A DNA stretch of 64,000 nucleotides from Mycobacterium sp. (GCA_018401645.1 JAGYKK010000013.1:1-64000); one strand, 5' to 3'; positions 18,228 through 28,344 are shown, numbered from the stretch's first letter. Program-made: numbers and translations. Notes: generated by a model not told the origin, from the sequence alone.

Positions 18228-19505
18228 GTCCGCCACCGCCCAGTGCCTGCCGTAGCAGGTGCATGGCCACCGTCGTCGATCGGTCCCGGACATCGGCGCG
18301 CTCGCCGGGGATCGGAATGCACCGGGTGATCGACGACCCGTCGGCGAGCAGCACCGCGAACCACACCGTGCCGACCGGTTTCTCCGCCGTCCCCCCGCCC
18401 GGTCCGGCCACCCCGGTGGTCGCGACCGCGGTGTCGGCGCCGAACCTATGCAGCGCTCCGGTTGCCATCGCCAGGGCCACCTCCGCGGACACTGCGCCAT
18501 GTTCGGCGATCAGGGCGAGATCGACGTCCAGCAAGGCCGCCTTGGCCTCATTGGCGTAGGCCACCACTCCGCCGACGACATAGTCCGAGGAACCCGGTCG
18601 GTCGGTGAGTCGGGCCGCAACCAGACCCGCGGTGCAGGATTCCGCAGTCGCGATCCGGCGCCCCGCGAGCAACCCTGCCACCTGATCGTCCACCGTCGAG
18701 CCGTCCTCGGAGAAGATCGTCGCGCCGTGGCGCAGTCGCACCAGCACCATCAAATCGGCGTACGCCGGGGCGTTCGACGGCTCGTAGCGGGTCACCATCT
18801 CCACTTCACCCCGGCGCAGGCAGGTGGTGACCTCGAGGCCGTCGAACCCGGCGATTTCGCACTCGGCCGCGCGCAGGGTGTCGGCCAATCCGGACTCGGC
18901 CAGGCCGAACATCCGGACGGTGTCCTGCCGGTAGATCGTGCGGCCGGCGATGGCCGCCGCGACGGCGTCGGTGGCGACCGCCGCCGGCCACATGGCCTGC
19001 AGTTCCCGTGGCGGTCCGGGCAGCACCACGACGGTGGGATTGCCGCGGATCCCTCGCCCAGAAGAACATTGATGGCCGTTTGTTCCGGTTCCAGGACCGT
19101 GGCGCCCGCCGGCACCATCGCCTGCTTGCGGTTCGCTTCCTGAACCGCGCGGACGTCGGTGTCGGGGAACCGTGCCATCCAACGGTCCACGATGGCGGCG
19201 ATCCTGGCCTCCATCGCCTCATCGAGCACCAACTCGTGGCCGCAGAACCGGGCGACGGTCGCCACGGTCATGTCGTCGGCGGTGGGCCCGAGTCCGCCGG
19301 TCGTGACGACCAGATCGACGCCCTCGGCCCGTAGAAAACCCAACTGGGCCTCAATATCGGCGGCACGATCGCCGCAGATCGTGATGTGAGCCAGTTCGAC
19401 CCCGAGTTCCAGAAGGCGATCAGCCAGCCACGGCCCGTTGCGGTCGGTGACCCGCCCGGTCAGCACCTCGGTACCGGTGACCAGAATCGCGGCGCGGGCG
19501 CCCAC
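18217..19505 (-). pseudogene. cinA: CinA family protein (frameshifted)
   Basis: About 430 residues over both parts, as in M. tuberculosis Rv1901. The N-terminal MoaB-like domain ([32 protein letters not shown]) breaks near 19050 within the glycine-rich loop before [12 protein letters not shown], and then continues to the C-terminal amidase-like domain ([41 protein letters not shown]). CinA-type proteins deamidate NMN or hydrolyse ADP-ribose in several bacteria. The GTG start overlaps the last base of the upstream GNAT gene, so they form an operon. The indel is probably technical, since both sides are well conserved. Confidence 0.88.
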
Positions 19506-20170
19506 TAGCGGGACGACGCGCCCGGGGAGCGCACCACCAGCGGAGTGGCCGGGAAGTGGGCGGCCATCTCCGATCGGGATTTGCGTAGGGCGGCGGTGCC
19601 ATAACCCTTCTGACGGTGCGCGGGGTGAATCCAGATCCGGACATTGACCTCACCGCCAACAAGTTCGCCGAACACCATGCCCACCTTGTCCTCGCCGTCG
19701 AAGGCCACGAACCAGGCCGCTTCCTCGGCCCACAGCCGGTTCCGCGCAGCACTGATCTCGTCATCCAGGCTGCCCGCGGGTGATCCGGACCCGTCCCCGG
19801 CGGCCCCCACCTCGTCGGTGCGGGTGGCGAAAATGTCTCGGTCGGTGTCGTGGGAGAACGGCCGCAGCCGAAGACTCTCATCCGAACTTGCGGGCCGCTC
19901 ACGGGCGGTAAAGCTGAGTTGGCTGTTGAGGTCATCGAGTTCGGCAGCGATCCGTTTCCGCGATTCGGTGGTTAGTTGGTCGAAGGACATTCCCATCACG
20001 GCCTCGCTGCCGATCCGGGACGTACCCAGTAGCGCGGTGATCGCATCGATCGCCGCATCCCGGTCAGCGGACCCGACGATGACGTCGAGCACCTCGTGGC
20101 GTCGTTCGAGCCCGGCCATCAGGGCGTCTGCGATAGCTCGCCGGGTCACGGCGCGATCGGTGTCGGTCAT
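19505..20170 (-). CDS. GNAT acetyltransferase with a GyrA-tail-like N-terminal domain
   Basis: 221 residues from the ATG at 20170. Residues 1-75 look like the helical tail of DNA gyrase subunit A: a [12 protein letters not shown] stretch matching the gyrase ERLHILEGL helix, then alanine-rich helices, [18 protein letters not shown] corresponding to the AILDMQLRRLTxLE element, and [12 protein letters not shown]. Residues 80-221 are a GNAT fold with acetyl-CoA loop [11 protein letters not shown] and the strand [20 protein letters not shown]. The gyrase-like part has no catalytic Tyr and probably acts as a coiled-coil dimerisation or binding module. It is followed directly by cinA. The acetyl acceptor is unknown. 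Confidence 0.75.
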   Translation of the reverse strand: MTDTDRAVTRRAIADALMAGLERRHEVLDVIVGSADRDAAIDAITALLGTSRIGSEAVMGMSFDQLTTESRKRIAAELDDLNSQLSFTARERPASSDESLRLRPFSHDTDRDIFATRTDEVGAAGDGSGSPAGSLDDEISAARNRLWAEEAAWFVAFDGEDKVGMVFGELVGGEVNVRIWIHPAHRQKGYGTAALRKSRSEMAAHFPATPLVVRSPGASSR

Positions 20171-20227
20171 TGGATTAGCGTAAGGCTGAAATCGGCCTGC
20201 ATCCACCCGCAAGGAGTCTCCCGCACC

Positions 20228-22966
20228 GTGGCGAAGAGGTTTCTGACGATCGTTGCCGTCGTGCTGCTGGTGCTCTGCGGGGCTGACTATCGGGCGGTCA
20301 CGGCGCCCCAACCGGCCGGCGCGCGCGATATCGAGTTGGCCGAGGGTTGGAAACTAGCCTCGGCCGACGGTCTGGGCGCGACCGGGTCGACGATCTCCGC
20401 CGCCGCGTATGACGACTCCGCATGGGTGCCGATTACGCGGATGCCCGGCACCGTCCTTGGGATCCTCCAGGAAGCCGATGTCTACCCGAACCTGTACTAC
20501 GGCATGAATCTGCTCACCGAGGTTCCCCAGGATCTCTATCGGAAGGATTGGTGGTACCGGGTGACGTTCACCGCTCCGGCGGACTACCGGACCTACCGGC
20601 TCGACTTCGGAGGCATCAACTATCGGGCGGAGATTTGGCTCAACGGCAATCGCGTTGCGGACAGTGACCGGATCGTCGGTATGTACACCCGTCACGACAT
20701 CGACGTCACCGCAGTGATCGTCGCCGGCGGACCGAACGTGCTGGCGGTCAAGGTCACTCCTGAACGGGCCATCCAGGACGTCGACGGCGTGGAGTTGGCC
20801 GACAGTTGGTACGACTGGATCAACTGGCGTTATCTGGGGTATCGGAGGCCGACTGACGGGTCGGCGAACGGCCCCTCGTTCGTACCCGACCGCAACGCCG
20901 GAATCTTCAAGCCGGTGCGGCTGCGGGTATCCGGGCCGGTCGACATCGGGCCGGCGACGGTGAACAGCGAACTCCCCCTGCCCGATACCGCCCATGCGCG
21001 GTTGACGATCCACTCGACCGTGCGCAACTACCACGCCGAACCGGTCCGCGGGGTGTTGCAGGCGACTATCACCCGACCTGGGAAGCCCTCGGTACGGGTG
21101 GCTGCGCCAGTAGTCCTGAAACCCGATGAACAACGCGAGATCAGTTTCACCGCAGACGATTTCGCCGCTTTGAATATCGATGATCCGGACCTGTGGTGGC
21201 CCTACACAATGGGCAGTCCCGACCTCTACGATCTGCGACTCGACTTCATCGTGAATCGGATCGTCACCGCCACCTCGGCGTTGCGGTTCGGCATCCGCAC
21301 CGTCAGCCAGGGCCGCGACTCCAGCGGCCCGGCCGCCCGCGGCGGTGACTTCTTCCTTCGGATCAACGGCCGGGACCTCCTGGTCCGGGGCGCCACCTAT
21401 ACCCCCGACCTGCTCTACACCTACGCCCCGGACCGGGATGCGGCGATCCTGCGCTACGCCAAGGACCTCGGGGTCAACATGCTGCGACTGGAGTCCAAGA
21501 TTGCCTCCGAACGCTTCGTCGAAATGGCCGATGAGATGGGCATTCCGCTGATGTACGGCTGGATGTGCTGCAACCAGTGGGAACGCTGGCAGCAATGGGA
21601 CGCCGAGGACCACCGGGTGGCCCGGACGAGCATGCGGTCGCAGATTGAAATGCTGCGTCCACACGCCTCGGTGTTCGTCTGGGCCAACGGCAGCGATGGC
21701 CGGCCCCCCGCAGACGTGCTCAACGACTACCGGAGCATCCTTGCGGACCTGCACTGGCAGAACGCCACCGTCGACACCGTCTCTTCGTTCGCCCGCGACG
21801 GTGACGGCAACACGGTCTGGGACGGCATCGCGATGGCTGGCCCCTACTCCTGGCGACCGCCGTCGTACTGGTTCAGTGGCCGCTATCCGGCGACCCGTGG
21901 CTCGTCGGCCGAGCAGGGCGATAACGAGCACATCCCGCCCTACGCCAGCCTGCGCCGGTTCATCCCGGAAGACCGATTGTGGCCGATCAACGACACCTGG
22001 TACTTCCACGCCGGATCCGACCCGAAGAACTCCACCCTGACCAATATCCGGCGGGTGATCGACCTCCGCTACGGTCAGTCCAGCAACGCACAGATGTTCG
22101 CCGACAAGGCCCAACTTGCGCACTACGAGGCCACCCGTGCGCAGTTCGAGTCCTTCGCGGCAGGGGCTGGGCCAGCCACAAGATGACCATCTACTGGATG
22201 CTCAACAGCCACTGGCCGTCGTTCTTCGGCAACATCTTCGACTACTACCTGCGCCCCGGCGAAATCCTACTACGGTGCAAAAAGGCTGCGTCCGCTCTCG
22301 GTGGTGTTCGACTCCTACGCCGGCGGCGACCGCCGCCAGGCAGGGTCACCGTGGTGAACCAGGGCTCCAACGCCGCGCAGGATCTACGCGTGCGGGTTCG
22401 TACCTATGACATCGCGGGCCGGTTGCGGGACAGTCGCGGTGCCGAGGGAATCGATGTCATATCCGGAGGTGCCACCGCTGCGCTGACCCTGCCCAGCGGA
22501 CCGATGGACTCCCGGGTGTTCTTTGTCCGGTGCCAACTGCTCGACCGCGATGGCGCGGTGATCACCGAAAACGTCTACTGGCAGTCAGGTGCCCGACGAT
22601 GTCCGGCCCACCCGCCAACGACGCGGCGTTCGACTCCCGGCAGGTCAGTTGGGCCGACATGACGCCCCTGAACACCCTGGCCCAGCCGACCTTGCGGATC
22701 AGCGCCGTGCGCGACGGCTCCGATCCGGCCCGGGTGAGAGTGGTGCTGCAACCCGACGTCGCAGATCGCCTTCTTCCAGCGCGCCGAACTGCCTGTGCCG
22801 TCGACGGCGAGGAGATCCTGCCGATCGAATACGACGACAACTACGTGACCGTATTCGGCGGTGAGACGGCCGAGATTGGGGTCGGGCGCCCGCCGGTGGT
22901 CCAGCCCCCGACTGGGTGCGGGTGACCGGCTACGGCGGCACACCGGTGGTCGTGCCGGTCTTGTGA
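20228..22966 (+). pseudogene. Secreted glycoside hydrolase family 2 protein, exo-beta-glucosaminidase-like (frameshifted)
   Basis: GTG start with AAGGAG upstream, then a signal sequence (FLTIVAVVLLVLCGADYRAV). GH2 order is visible: the sugar-binding domain (YPNLYYGMN, WWYRVTFTAP, LDFGGINYRAEIWLNG), immunoglobulin-like domain, TIM barrel (DFFLRINGRDLLVRGATYTPDL, LGVNMLRLESK, PLMYGWMC, VFVWANGSDGRPP), a probable nucleophile Glu in SSAEQGDNEHIPP, and MTIYWMLNSHWPSFFGNIFDYYLRPG typical of exo-beta-D-glucosaminidases and endo-beta-mannosidases. The first 650 residues are intact. From 22170 to the stop at 22966 the frame slips at least five times, with conserved pieces in all three frames. It would trim glucosamine- or mannose-containing glycans outside the membrane. 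Confidence 0.8.
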
Positions 22967-22988
22967 AATCACCGGTGGCCTACATTCG

Positions 22989-23712
22989 GTGACGGGACCC
23001 GACGGTCAGGGGCCGTCGGTCACGAAGGGACGGACGACGTTGCTCGAGCGCGCCTTCGCGGTGGCCGCTGCTCTGGCAGGTGCAGTGTTCACTGCGATCG
23101 GGATCGTTGTCCGACAGCGGGCCACCATGGACGTGCCACGCGATCGCGGCGTCAGCAGGCTGATGCTCAACACCCTGCTGCACCGTCCGCTGTGGTGGGC
23201 CGGCACCGCCGCTGCGGTCACCGGTTACGCATTCCAAGCGGTGGCGCTGGCTTTCGGATCCCTGCTGCTGGTCGCTCCCCTGATGGTCTCGGCGCTGTTG
23301 TTCGCCCTACCACTGAGTGCCTGGACCTCGCGGCGCCGAGTCACCCGTGCCGAGTGGGGTTGGGCCAGTCTGCTGACCCTGGCCCTGGCATTGTTCGTCG
23401 CAGTGGCCCGCACCAGACCCGGCGACTACCGGGCCTCGGAGCCGACCTCGGTGGTGGTCGCGACGATCTGCCTGCTCGCCGTGACCGCCAGTCTGGTGCT
23501 CGCGGTACGGCTCACCGGTTGGCGGCAGGCCATCATGCTGGCACTCGGGGTGGGCGTTTTGTTCGGCGTGCTGGCGGTGCTGACCAAAATTGAGATGCAC
23601 ATTCTCACCGAGGAGGGCGGCGCGCAATTGCTCACCTCGCCGGTGACCTATGTGTTGATCGTGGTCGCCGTCGCCGCACGCTGCTGCGGCAGTCCGCCTT
23701 CCACCGGTACCG
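22989..23712 (+). pseudogene. DMT/EamA-type membrane transporter, C-terminus lost at a PGRS-like block
   Basis: Seven or so helices are seen from LERAFAVAAALAGAVFTAIG to SPVTYVLIVVAVAA, typical of the actinobacterial DMT family (about 290 residues with nine or ten helices). Near 23677 one base is missing, after which another frame reads TLLRQSAFH, the expected continuation in this family. Right after that, at about 23702, the transporter sequence ends and a Gly/Pro-type low-complexity block begins. The last 60 or so residues are therefore absent. The present open frame runs through the block into a HAD phosphatase (to 24752), which I read as accidental. The GTG at 22989 is used; the substrate is unknown. 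Confidence 0.7.
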
Positions 23713-23987
23713 CCCGCACCCCCGGCACCACCGCTGCCGCCGTTACCGCCATCGGTGCCCGAGTCCCCGGCAGTTGCACCGTCAACCCCGGCCGCACCGT
23801 CAACACCCGCGCCACCGGCACCGCCACTGCCCGCTACGCCACCGGCGCCACCATCGCCATCGGTCCCACTGGCCCCGGCGACACCCGTCGAACCACCGCC
23901 CGCACCCCCAACACCACCGGTTCCGCCCGCCCCGCCGGTCCCGCCGCTGCCACCGCTGCCACCATCGCCGCCGGCCCCGCCGGGCCC
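23702..23987 (-). repeat. PGRS-like Gly-Gly-Ala coding repeat
   Basis: Read on the minus strand, these 285 bases encode an unbroken Gly-rich repeat of GGx triplets (GGAGGDGGSGGSGGTGGAGG and similar to the left edge), the same type as the PGRS region of mycobacterial PE_PGRS proteins. There is no PE domain or start codon for it: upstream on that strand is the antisense of the HAD gene. On the plus strand it reads as Pro/Ala-rich sequence. It sits exactly between a truncated transporter and a phosphatase lacking its own start. Confidence 0.75.
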
Positions 23988-24752
23988 CGGGTCGGAGCGT
24001 TCTTCGACCTCGACGGCACCCTGTTGGCCGGGTTTACCGCCACCTCGCATGCCAGTGATCGGCTCCGGCGCGGCCAGGCCCGGATCGGCGAGGTGCTCGG
24101 CGTCGTCGAGGCCTCGGTGCGTTACAAACTGGGACGGATGCAGTTCGAGCGTCTGCTCGCCCGGGGTGCGACTTATCTGCGCGGGGAATCACTGACCGAA
24201 CTCAGCGCGGTCGGTGAGCGACTGTTCACCGACGAGTTGACGCACAAGGTTTACCCGTTGATGCGCCAGATCGTGGCGGCCCACCTGGCCCACGGGCACA
24301 CCGTCGCGATCAGCTCATCGGCGTTGACCATCCACGCCGAACCCGTCGCCCGCGCGCTGGGGATCACTGATGTGGTGTGCAACTCCTTCGAACTCGACGA
24401 GCACGGATTGCTCACCGGCCGGGTGGCGTCGCCGATCGTGTGGGGCCGTCAGAAAGCCGCTGCCGTACAACGCCTCTGCACCGAACGGGGCGTTGAGTTG
24501 GGGCGGAGCTATTTCTATGCCGACGGAAACGAGGATGCCGCCTTGATGACGTTGGTCGGTAACCCCCGGCCGGTTAATCCTCGGGCTGGGCTGGCCTCGA
24601 TGGCCGCGGCGAATGACTGGCCGGTGTTACGGGTCACCGCACCGGGCCATCCGCGCGAGGCCGGTGCGCTCGCGCATCTGCCCGGACTGGGCCGGGCCGT
24701 GATCGCTGCCGCCTCCGGCGCCGCCGTGCGGCGCCGGCGCAGGGAGCGCTGA
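23988..24752 (+). CDS. HAD-IB phosphatase domain protein (own start not found)
   Basis: HAD motif I is VGAFFDLDGTLLAGF at the beginning, motif II TVAISSSALTIHAEP, the Lys region IVWGRQKAAAVQRL, and motif III SYFYADGNEDAALM. The sequence is closest in style to the phosphoserine-phosphatase-like domain found at the N-terminus of the mycobacterial HAD-acyltransferase fusion protein Rv2483c. Here no acyltransferase follows: the protein ends with a helix and an Arg-rich tail (AAVRRRRRER). No good start codon with a ribosome site lies near the domain start; the open frame comes from the PGRS-like block. It converges with the SDR gene (six bases). Confidence 0.75.
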   Translation, partial: RVGAFFDLDGTLLAGFTATSHASDRLRRGQARIGEVLGVVEASVRYKLGRMQFERLLARGATYLRGESLTELSAVGERLFTDELTHKVYPLMRQIVAAHLAHGHTVAISSSALTIHAEPVARALGITDVVCNSFELDEHGLLTGRVASPIVWGRQKAAAVQRLCTERGVELGRSYFYADGNEDAALMTLVGNPRPVNPRAGLASMAAANDWPVLRVTAPGHPREAGALAHLPGLGRAVIAAASGAAVRRRRRER

Positions 24753-24758
24753 GGCGCC

Positions 24759-25499
24759 TCACATGGCGCGGTGCGGCACGTCGGTCACGAGACCGCCGTC
24801 GACCACGTACTCCGAACCCGTCGAGAACGACGACTCGTCGCTGGCCAGGAACACCACGAAGGTGGCGACCTCATCGGGTGTGCCGGGCCGACCCAGCGGG
24901 GCCGTCACCATGTCCTCGGGCAGATGCTCGGTCATCGGGGTGCGAATGAAACCCGGGTGAATCGAGTTGACCCGGATGTTTGACGAAGCCAGTTCCAGTG
25001 CGCTGGATTTGGTCAGGCCGCGCAGCCCCCACTTGGAGGCGACGTAGCTGTGTACATAGGCCGCGCCGCGCAGACCCTCGATCGAGGAGACGTTGATGAT
25101 CGAACCGCCGCCGGCGGCGATCATCGGTCCAATCACGGCTTTGGTACCCAGCATCGGACCGGTGAGGTTGACGTCGAGCACTTTCTGCCAGCGGTCCACG
25201 TCCAGTGTCTTCAACGGACCCAGCTGGACGATTCCGGCATTGTTGACCAGCACATTGAGCGTGCCGAAGCCATCCAGTGCGGTACCGACGGCGGCCGTCC
25301 AGTCCGATGCGCTGGTGACGTCGAGATGGACGTAGCGCGCGGCATCGCCCAAATCCTCGGCCAGCGCGGTGCCCACGTCGTCGAGGATGTCGCCGATCAG
25401 CACGCAGGCGCCCTCGGCGATGAGCATTTGGGCGCTGGCGGCGCCGATTCCGCGAGCGCCGCCGGTGATCAGAGCGACTTTGTTATCCACACGTCCCAT
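24759..25499 (-). CDS. Short-chain dehydrogenase, 3-alpha/20-beta-hydroxysteroid dehydrogenase type
   Basis: 246 residues. The cofactor motif is TGGARGIG (residues 12-19), then NNAG, the catalytic Ser in INVSSIEGL, and YVASK (Tyr, Lys). Many blocks match the mycobacterial protein FabG3 (Rv2002): ARYVHLDVT, VLDVNLTG, SIINVSSIEGL, IRVNSIHPGFIRTPMT and LASDESSFSTGSEYVVDGG. Rv2002 is an NADH-dependent 20-beta-hydroxysteroid dehydrogenase, so a steroid or similar ketone is a plausible but unproven substrate. Confidence 0.88.
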   Translation of the reverse strand: MGRVDNKVALITGGARGIGAASAQMLIAEGACVLIGDILDDVGTALAEDLGDAARYVHLDVTSASDWTAAVGTALDGFGTLNVLVNNAGIVQLGPLKTLDVDRWQKVLDVNLTGPMLGTKAVIGPMIAAGGGSIINVSSIEGLRGAAYVHSYVASKWGLRGLTKSSALELASSNIRVNSIHPGFIRTPMTEHLPEDMVTAPLGRPGTPDEVATFVVFLASDESSFSTGSEYVVDGGLVTDVPHRAM

Positions 25500-25559
25500 G
25501 GGGCGTCAGGCTACCTTGAGGGGTATGCATTCCCCGTCTCGATTCGCACCCGCCCGCTG

Positions 25560-26636
25560 ATGACCATTCGCGTCGCCCACATCGGCACCGGTAACGTCGG
25601 TCGGCTCGCGTTGGCGGAGTTGATCGACAACCCCGCTTTCGAGCTCACCGGCCTGTGCGTATCGACCAGGGAGAAGATCGGCAGGGATGCCGGCGAACTC
25701 GCGGGCCGCGCCGTCACGACCGGGATCACCGCCACTGAAGACCTGGAGGCAGTGCTGGCCACTGAGCCTGCGTGCGTCGTGTACTGCGCGATGGGCGACA
25801 CCCGAATGGTGGCTGCCATGGACGATGTCCGGCGGATCCTCGCAGCCGGGATCAACGTCGTTGGGTCGGCACCGGGAGTACTCCAGTTTCCCTGGCACGT
25901 CATGCCGGATAAGTACATTGAGCCACTGGAAGTCGCGGGGCGGCAGGGCAATTCAAGTATCTACATCAATGGCGTGGATCCGGGATTCATTACCGACCTG
26001 ATTCCGCTGGCCTTCGCCAGCACCTGTGCTCGAATCGAGCAGGTGCGCTGCATGGAGATCGCGGATTACGCCACCTACGACGGTGCGACGGTGATGTTCG
26101 ACGTGATGGGTTTCGGTAAGTCCCTTGATGAGGTACCCATGCTGTTCCAACCCGGCGTCCTCGCGATCGCGTGGGGCTGTGCGATTCGGCAACTGGCAGC
26201 CGGACTGAAGATCGACATCGACTCGATCACCGAGAGTTACGAGCGCGAACCGGCACCGGAGCCCTTCGAGATCGCCGCCGGACACATCCCCCGGGGCGGA
26301 GTCGCGGCGGTGCGCTTTCAGATCAACGGCATCATCGACGGACACCCCGCGATCGTCATCGAACACGTCACCCGGTTGCGCGCAGACCTGCGGCCGGACT
26401 GGGCCCAACCTGCCCAGCCCGGTGGTTCCTACCGGGTCGAGATCACCGGCGAGCCGTCCTATGCCGTCGACATCCGCCCCACCAGTCGCTTCGGCGACCA
26501 CAACCACGCGGCCATCGCCGGTGCGGCGGCGCGCATCGTCAACGCGATCCCGGCGGTGATCGCGGCGCCGCCGGGGATCCGCACCACCCTTGATCTTCCC
26601 CTGGTCTCCGACGTCGGGGTGTACTGCGCGCGGTAG
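25560..26636 (+). CDS. Dihydrodipicolinate reductase-like NAD(P)-binding protein
   Basis: 358 residues. The Rossmann start is MTIRVAHIGTGNVGRLALAEL, followed by VYCAMGDTR and INVVGSAPG strands and a C-terminal alpha/beta domain. The layout is that of the mycobacterial family annotated as dihydrodipicolinate reductase N-terminus-containing or diaminopentanoate-dehydrogenase-like proteins, often near lipid and sterol genes. It is not DapB, which is about 245 residues. The ATG at 25560 puts the nucleotide motif at the N-terminus. It is divergent from the SDR (60 bases). Substrate unknown. Confidence 0.8.
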   Translation: MTIRVAHIGTGNVGRLALAELIDNPAFELTGLCVSTREKIGRDAGELAGRAVTTGITATEDLEAVLATEPACVVYCAMGDTRMVAAMDDVRRILAAGINVVGSAPGVLQFPWHVMPDKYIEPLEVAGRQGNSSIYINGVDPGFITDLIPLAFASTCARIEQVRCMEIADYATYDGATVMFDVMGFGKSLDEVPMLFQPGVLAIAWGCAIRQLAAGLKIDIDSITESYEREPAPEPFEIAAGHIPRGGVAAVRFQINGIIDGHPAIVIEHVTRLRADLRPDWAQPAQPGGSYRVEITGEPSYAVDIRPTSRFGDHNHAAIAGAAARIVNAIPAVIAAPPGIRTTLDLPLVSDVGVYCAR

Positions 26637-26637
26637 C

Positions 26638-27027
26638 TCAGGGCCGAATTCCGGGACCCAGGACCACCCCACCGAAACCGCCGAACCCGCCGGATCCGCC
26701 GTTGACGAACTGCGACAGACACCACGCCTGCATGATCTGGCTGCCGACACTGCAGTTGAGCAACGCGGTCTGATCCGGTGCCGATCCCCGCACGCGTGGC
26801 GGACGATACGGAATGCTGCAGATGTTGGCGTAGGGATCAAGCGGCGTTATGCCGTCGACACATGGCGCCGCGGGAGTTTCACCCGGGCTTGCCGCCGCCA
26901 CCGGTAATTGATGACCGGAAGCTACGACGGCCGCCGCCACCACTACTGCGCTGCTCAGAGCCACTACGGCTCGCAGGCCCCACAATTTCAGATGATGATG
27001 CGAAGTGGCCGCGCGCACAGCGTCCAC
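26638..27027 (-). CDS. Small secreted protein of unknown function
   Basis: 129 residues. A hydrophobic signal segment (LWGLRAVVALSSAVVVAAAVVASG) begins near residue 15, followed by a short mature part with four Cys (APCVDG, NICSI, LNCSVG, AWCLSQ) that could form two disulfides, and a Gly/Phe tail (NGGSGGFGGFGGVVLGPG). It resembles Cys-containing exported mycobacterial proteins without a named family. It ends one base after the convergent reductase and is divergent from the nitronate monooxygenase with a 180-base gap, in which I see no clear promoter. Confidence 0.65.
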   Translation of the reverse strand: MDAVRAATSHHHLKLWGLRAVVALSSAVVVAAAVVASGHQLPVAAASPGETPAAPCVDGITPLDPYANICSIPYRPPRVRGSAPDQTALLNCSVGSQIMQAWCLSQFVNGGSGGFGGFGGVVLGPGIRP

Positions 27028-27207
27028 GGCTCACATCTCCTTCTCGACGACGACCGTTCGGCAGTTCCACCTCAAACGCTACGCCTGCGCGAAAGCCATC
27101 GGCCGCGGATCGGACTGCAGCAGTCCCGCCCGGGTGGTTGAAGAACGCGGAAAAACCGTGGTAAGAAACTAGAACACGTTTCAGTCGGACGCCCAAGGAG
27201 CCCGGTC

Positions 27208-28338
27208 ATGCACACTGCCCTCTGCGATGAGCTCGGTATCGAGTTTCCCATCTTCGCGTTCACCCACTGCCGCGACGTCGTGGTCGCCGTCAGTAAAGCT
27301 GGCGGTTTCGGTGTGCTCGGCGCCGTGGGGTTCACCCCGGAGCAACTCGAGATCGAACTCAAGTGGATCGATGAGCGCATCGGCGATCACCCGTACGGCA
27401 TCGACATCGTGATCCCCAACAAATACGAGGGAATGGACGCGGACGTATCACCGGAGGTGCTCACCAAAATGCTGCAGGACATGGTGCCGCAGCAGCACCT
27501 CGACTTCGCCAAGAAGATCCTGGCCGACCACGGCGTGCCCACCGGTGACGCCGATTCGAATGCCCTGAAGCTGCTCGGTTGGACCGAGGCGACCGCCACC
27601 CCTCAGGTGGAGGTGGCGCTGAACCACCCCAAGGTCACGCTGATCGCCAACGCGCTCGGCACCCCGCCGGTCGAGATGATCGAGCTCATTCACGCGTCCG
27701 GACGGAAGGTCGCCGCGCTATGCGGCTCGCCCGCACAGGCGCGCAAGCATGCCGCGGCCGACGTCGACATCATCATCGCCCAGGGTGGCGAGGGTGGCGG
27801 TCACTGCGGCGAGGTGGGATCGATCGTGCTGTGGCCGCAGGTGGTCAGGAGGTCGCCCGGCCGGTGCTTGCCGCGGGCGGAATCGGCAGCGGCTACCAGA
27901 TCGCTGCCGCGCTGGCGATGGGTTGCGCCGGAAGCTGGTCGGGCTCGCAGTGGTTGATGGTTGAAGAAGCCGAGAACACCCCGGTTCAGCAGGCGGCCTA
28001 TGTCAACGCCACCAGCCGCGACACCGTGCGGAGCAGGTCGTTCACCGGCAAACCGTGCCGCATGCTGCGCAACGACTGGACCGACGCATGGCAGACTCCC
28101 GGCAACCCTGAGCCGCTCGGGATGCCGTTGCAGTACATGGTCTCGGGCATGGCCGTCGCCGCCACCGGTAAGTATCCCAATGAGACGGTGGATGTGGCGT
28201 TCAACCCGGTCGGGCAGGTCGTCGGCCAACTGAACAAGGTCGAACGCAAGTGCGGCCGTCATCGAGCGGTGGGTCCAGGAGTATTTGGAGGCCACCACCC
28301 GGCTCAACGAACTCAATGAGGCCGCCGCAGCGGTGTGA
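27208..28338 (+). pseudogene. Nitronate monooxygenase / 2-nitropropane dioxygenase family flavoprotein (frameshifted)
   Basis: The ATG at 27208 has AAGGAG upstream. The FMN TIM barrel is seen: CDELGIEFPIFAFTHCRDVV, GGFGVLGAVGFTPEQLE, AALCGSPAQARKHAAADVD, IIIAQGGEGGGHCGEVG. One indel near 27843 moves the frame before EVARPVLAAGGIGSG; the rest (LVEEAENTP, MVSGMAVAATGKYP) follows. A second near 28248 precedes VIERWVQEYLEATTRLNEL and the stop at 28338. The repaired protein is about 376 residues. The family oxidises alkyl nitronates, and mycobacterial members have also been linked to acyl-CoA metabolism. The stop lies just before a 16-bp tandem duplication. Confidence 0.85.
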
Positions 28339-28344
28339 CGTCAG

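Noticed and set aside
20354..22123. 589-codon open frame on the minus strand
   Set aside because: Antisense shadow of the GH2 gene; its translation has no recognisable motif and the plus strand has clear GH2 blocks.
23307..24050. Complete PE_PGRS gene on the minus strand
   Set aside because: Only the Gly-rich part is present; no PE domain, and both ends of the frame are antisense to the transporter and HAD genes.
22989..24752. Real DMT-HAD fusion protein of 587 residues
   Set aside because: The transporter frame is already shifted before the PGRS-like block (TLLRQSAFH is in another frame) and the linker is antisense PGRS sequence, so the open frame is accidental.
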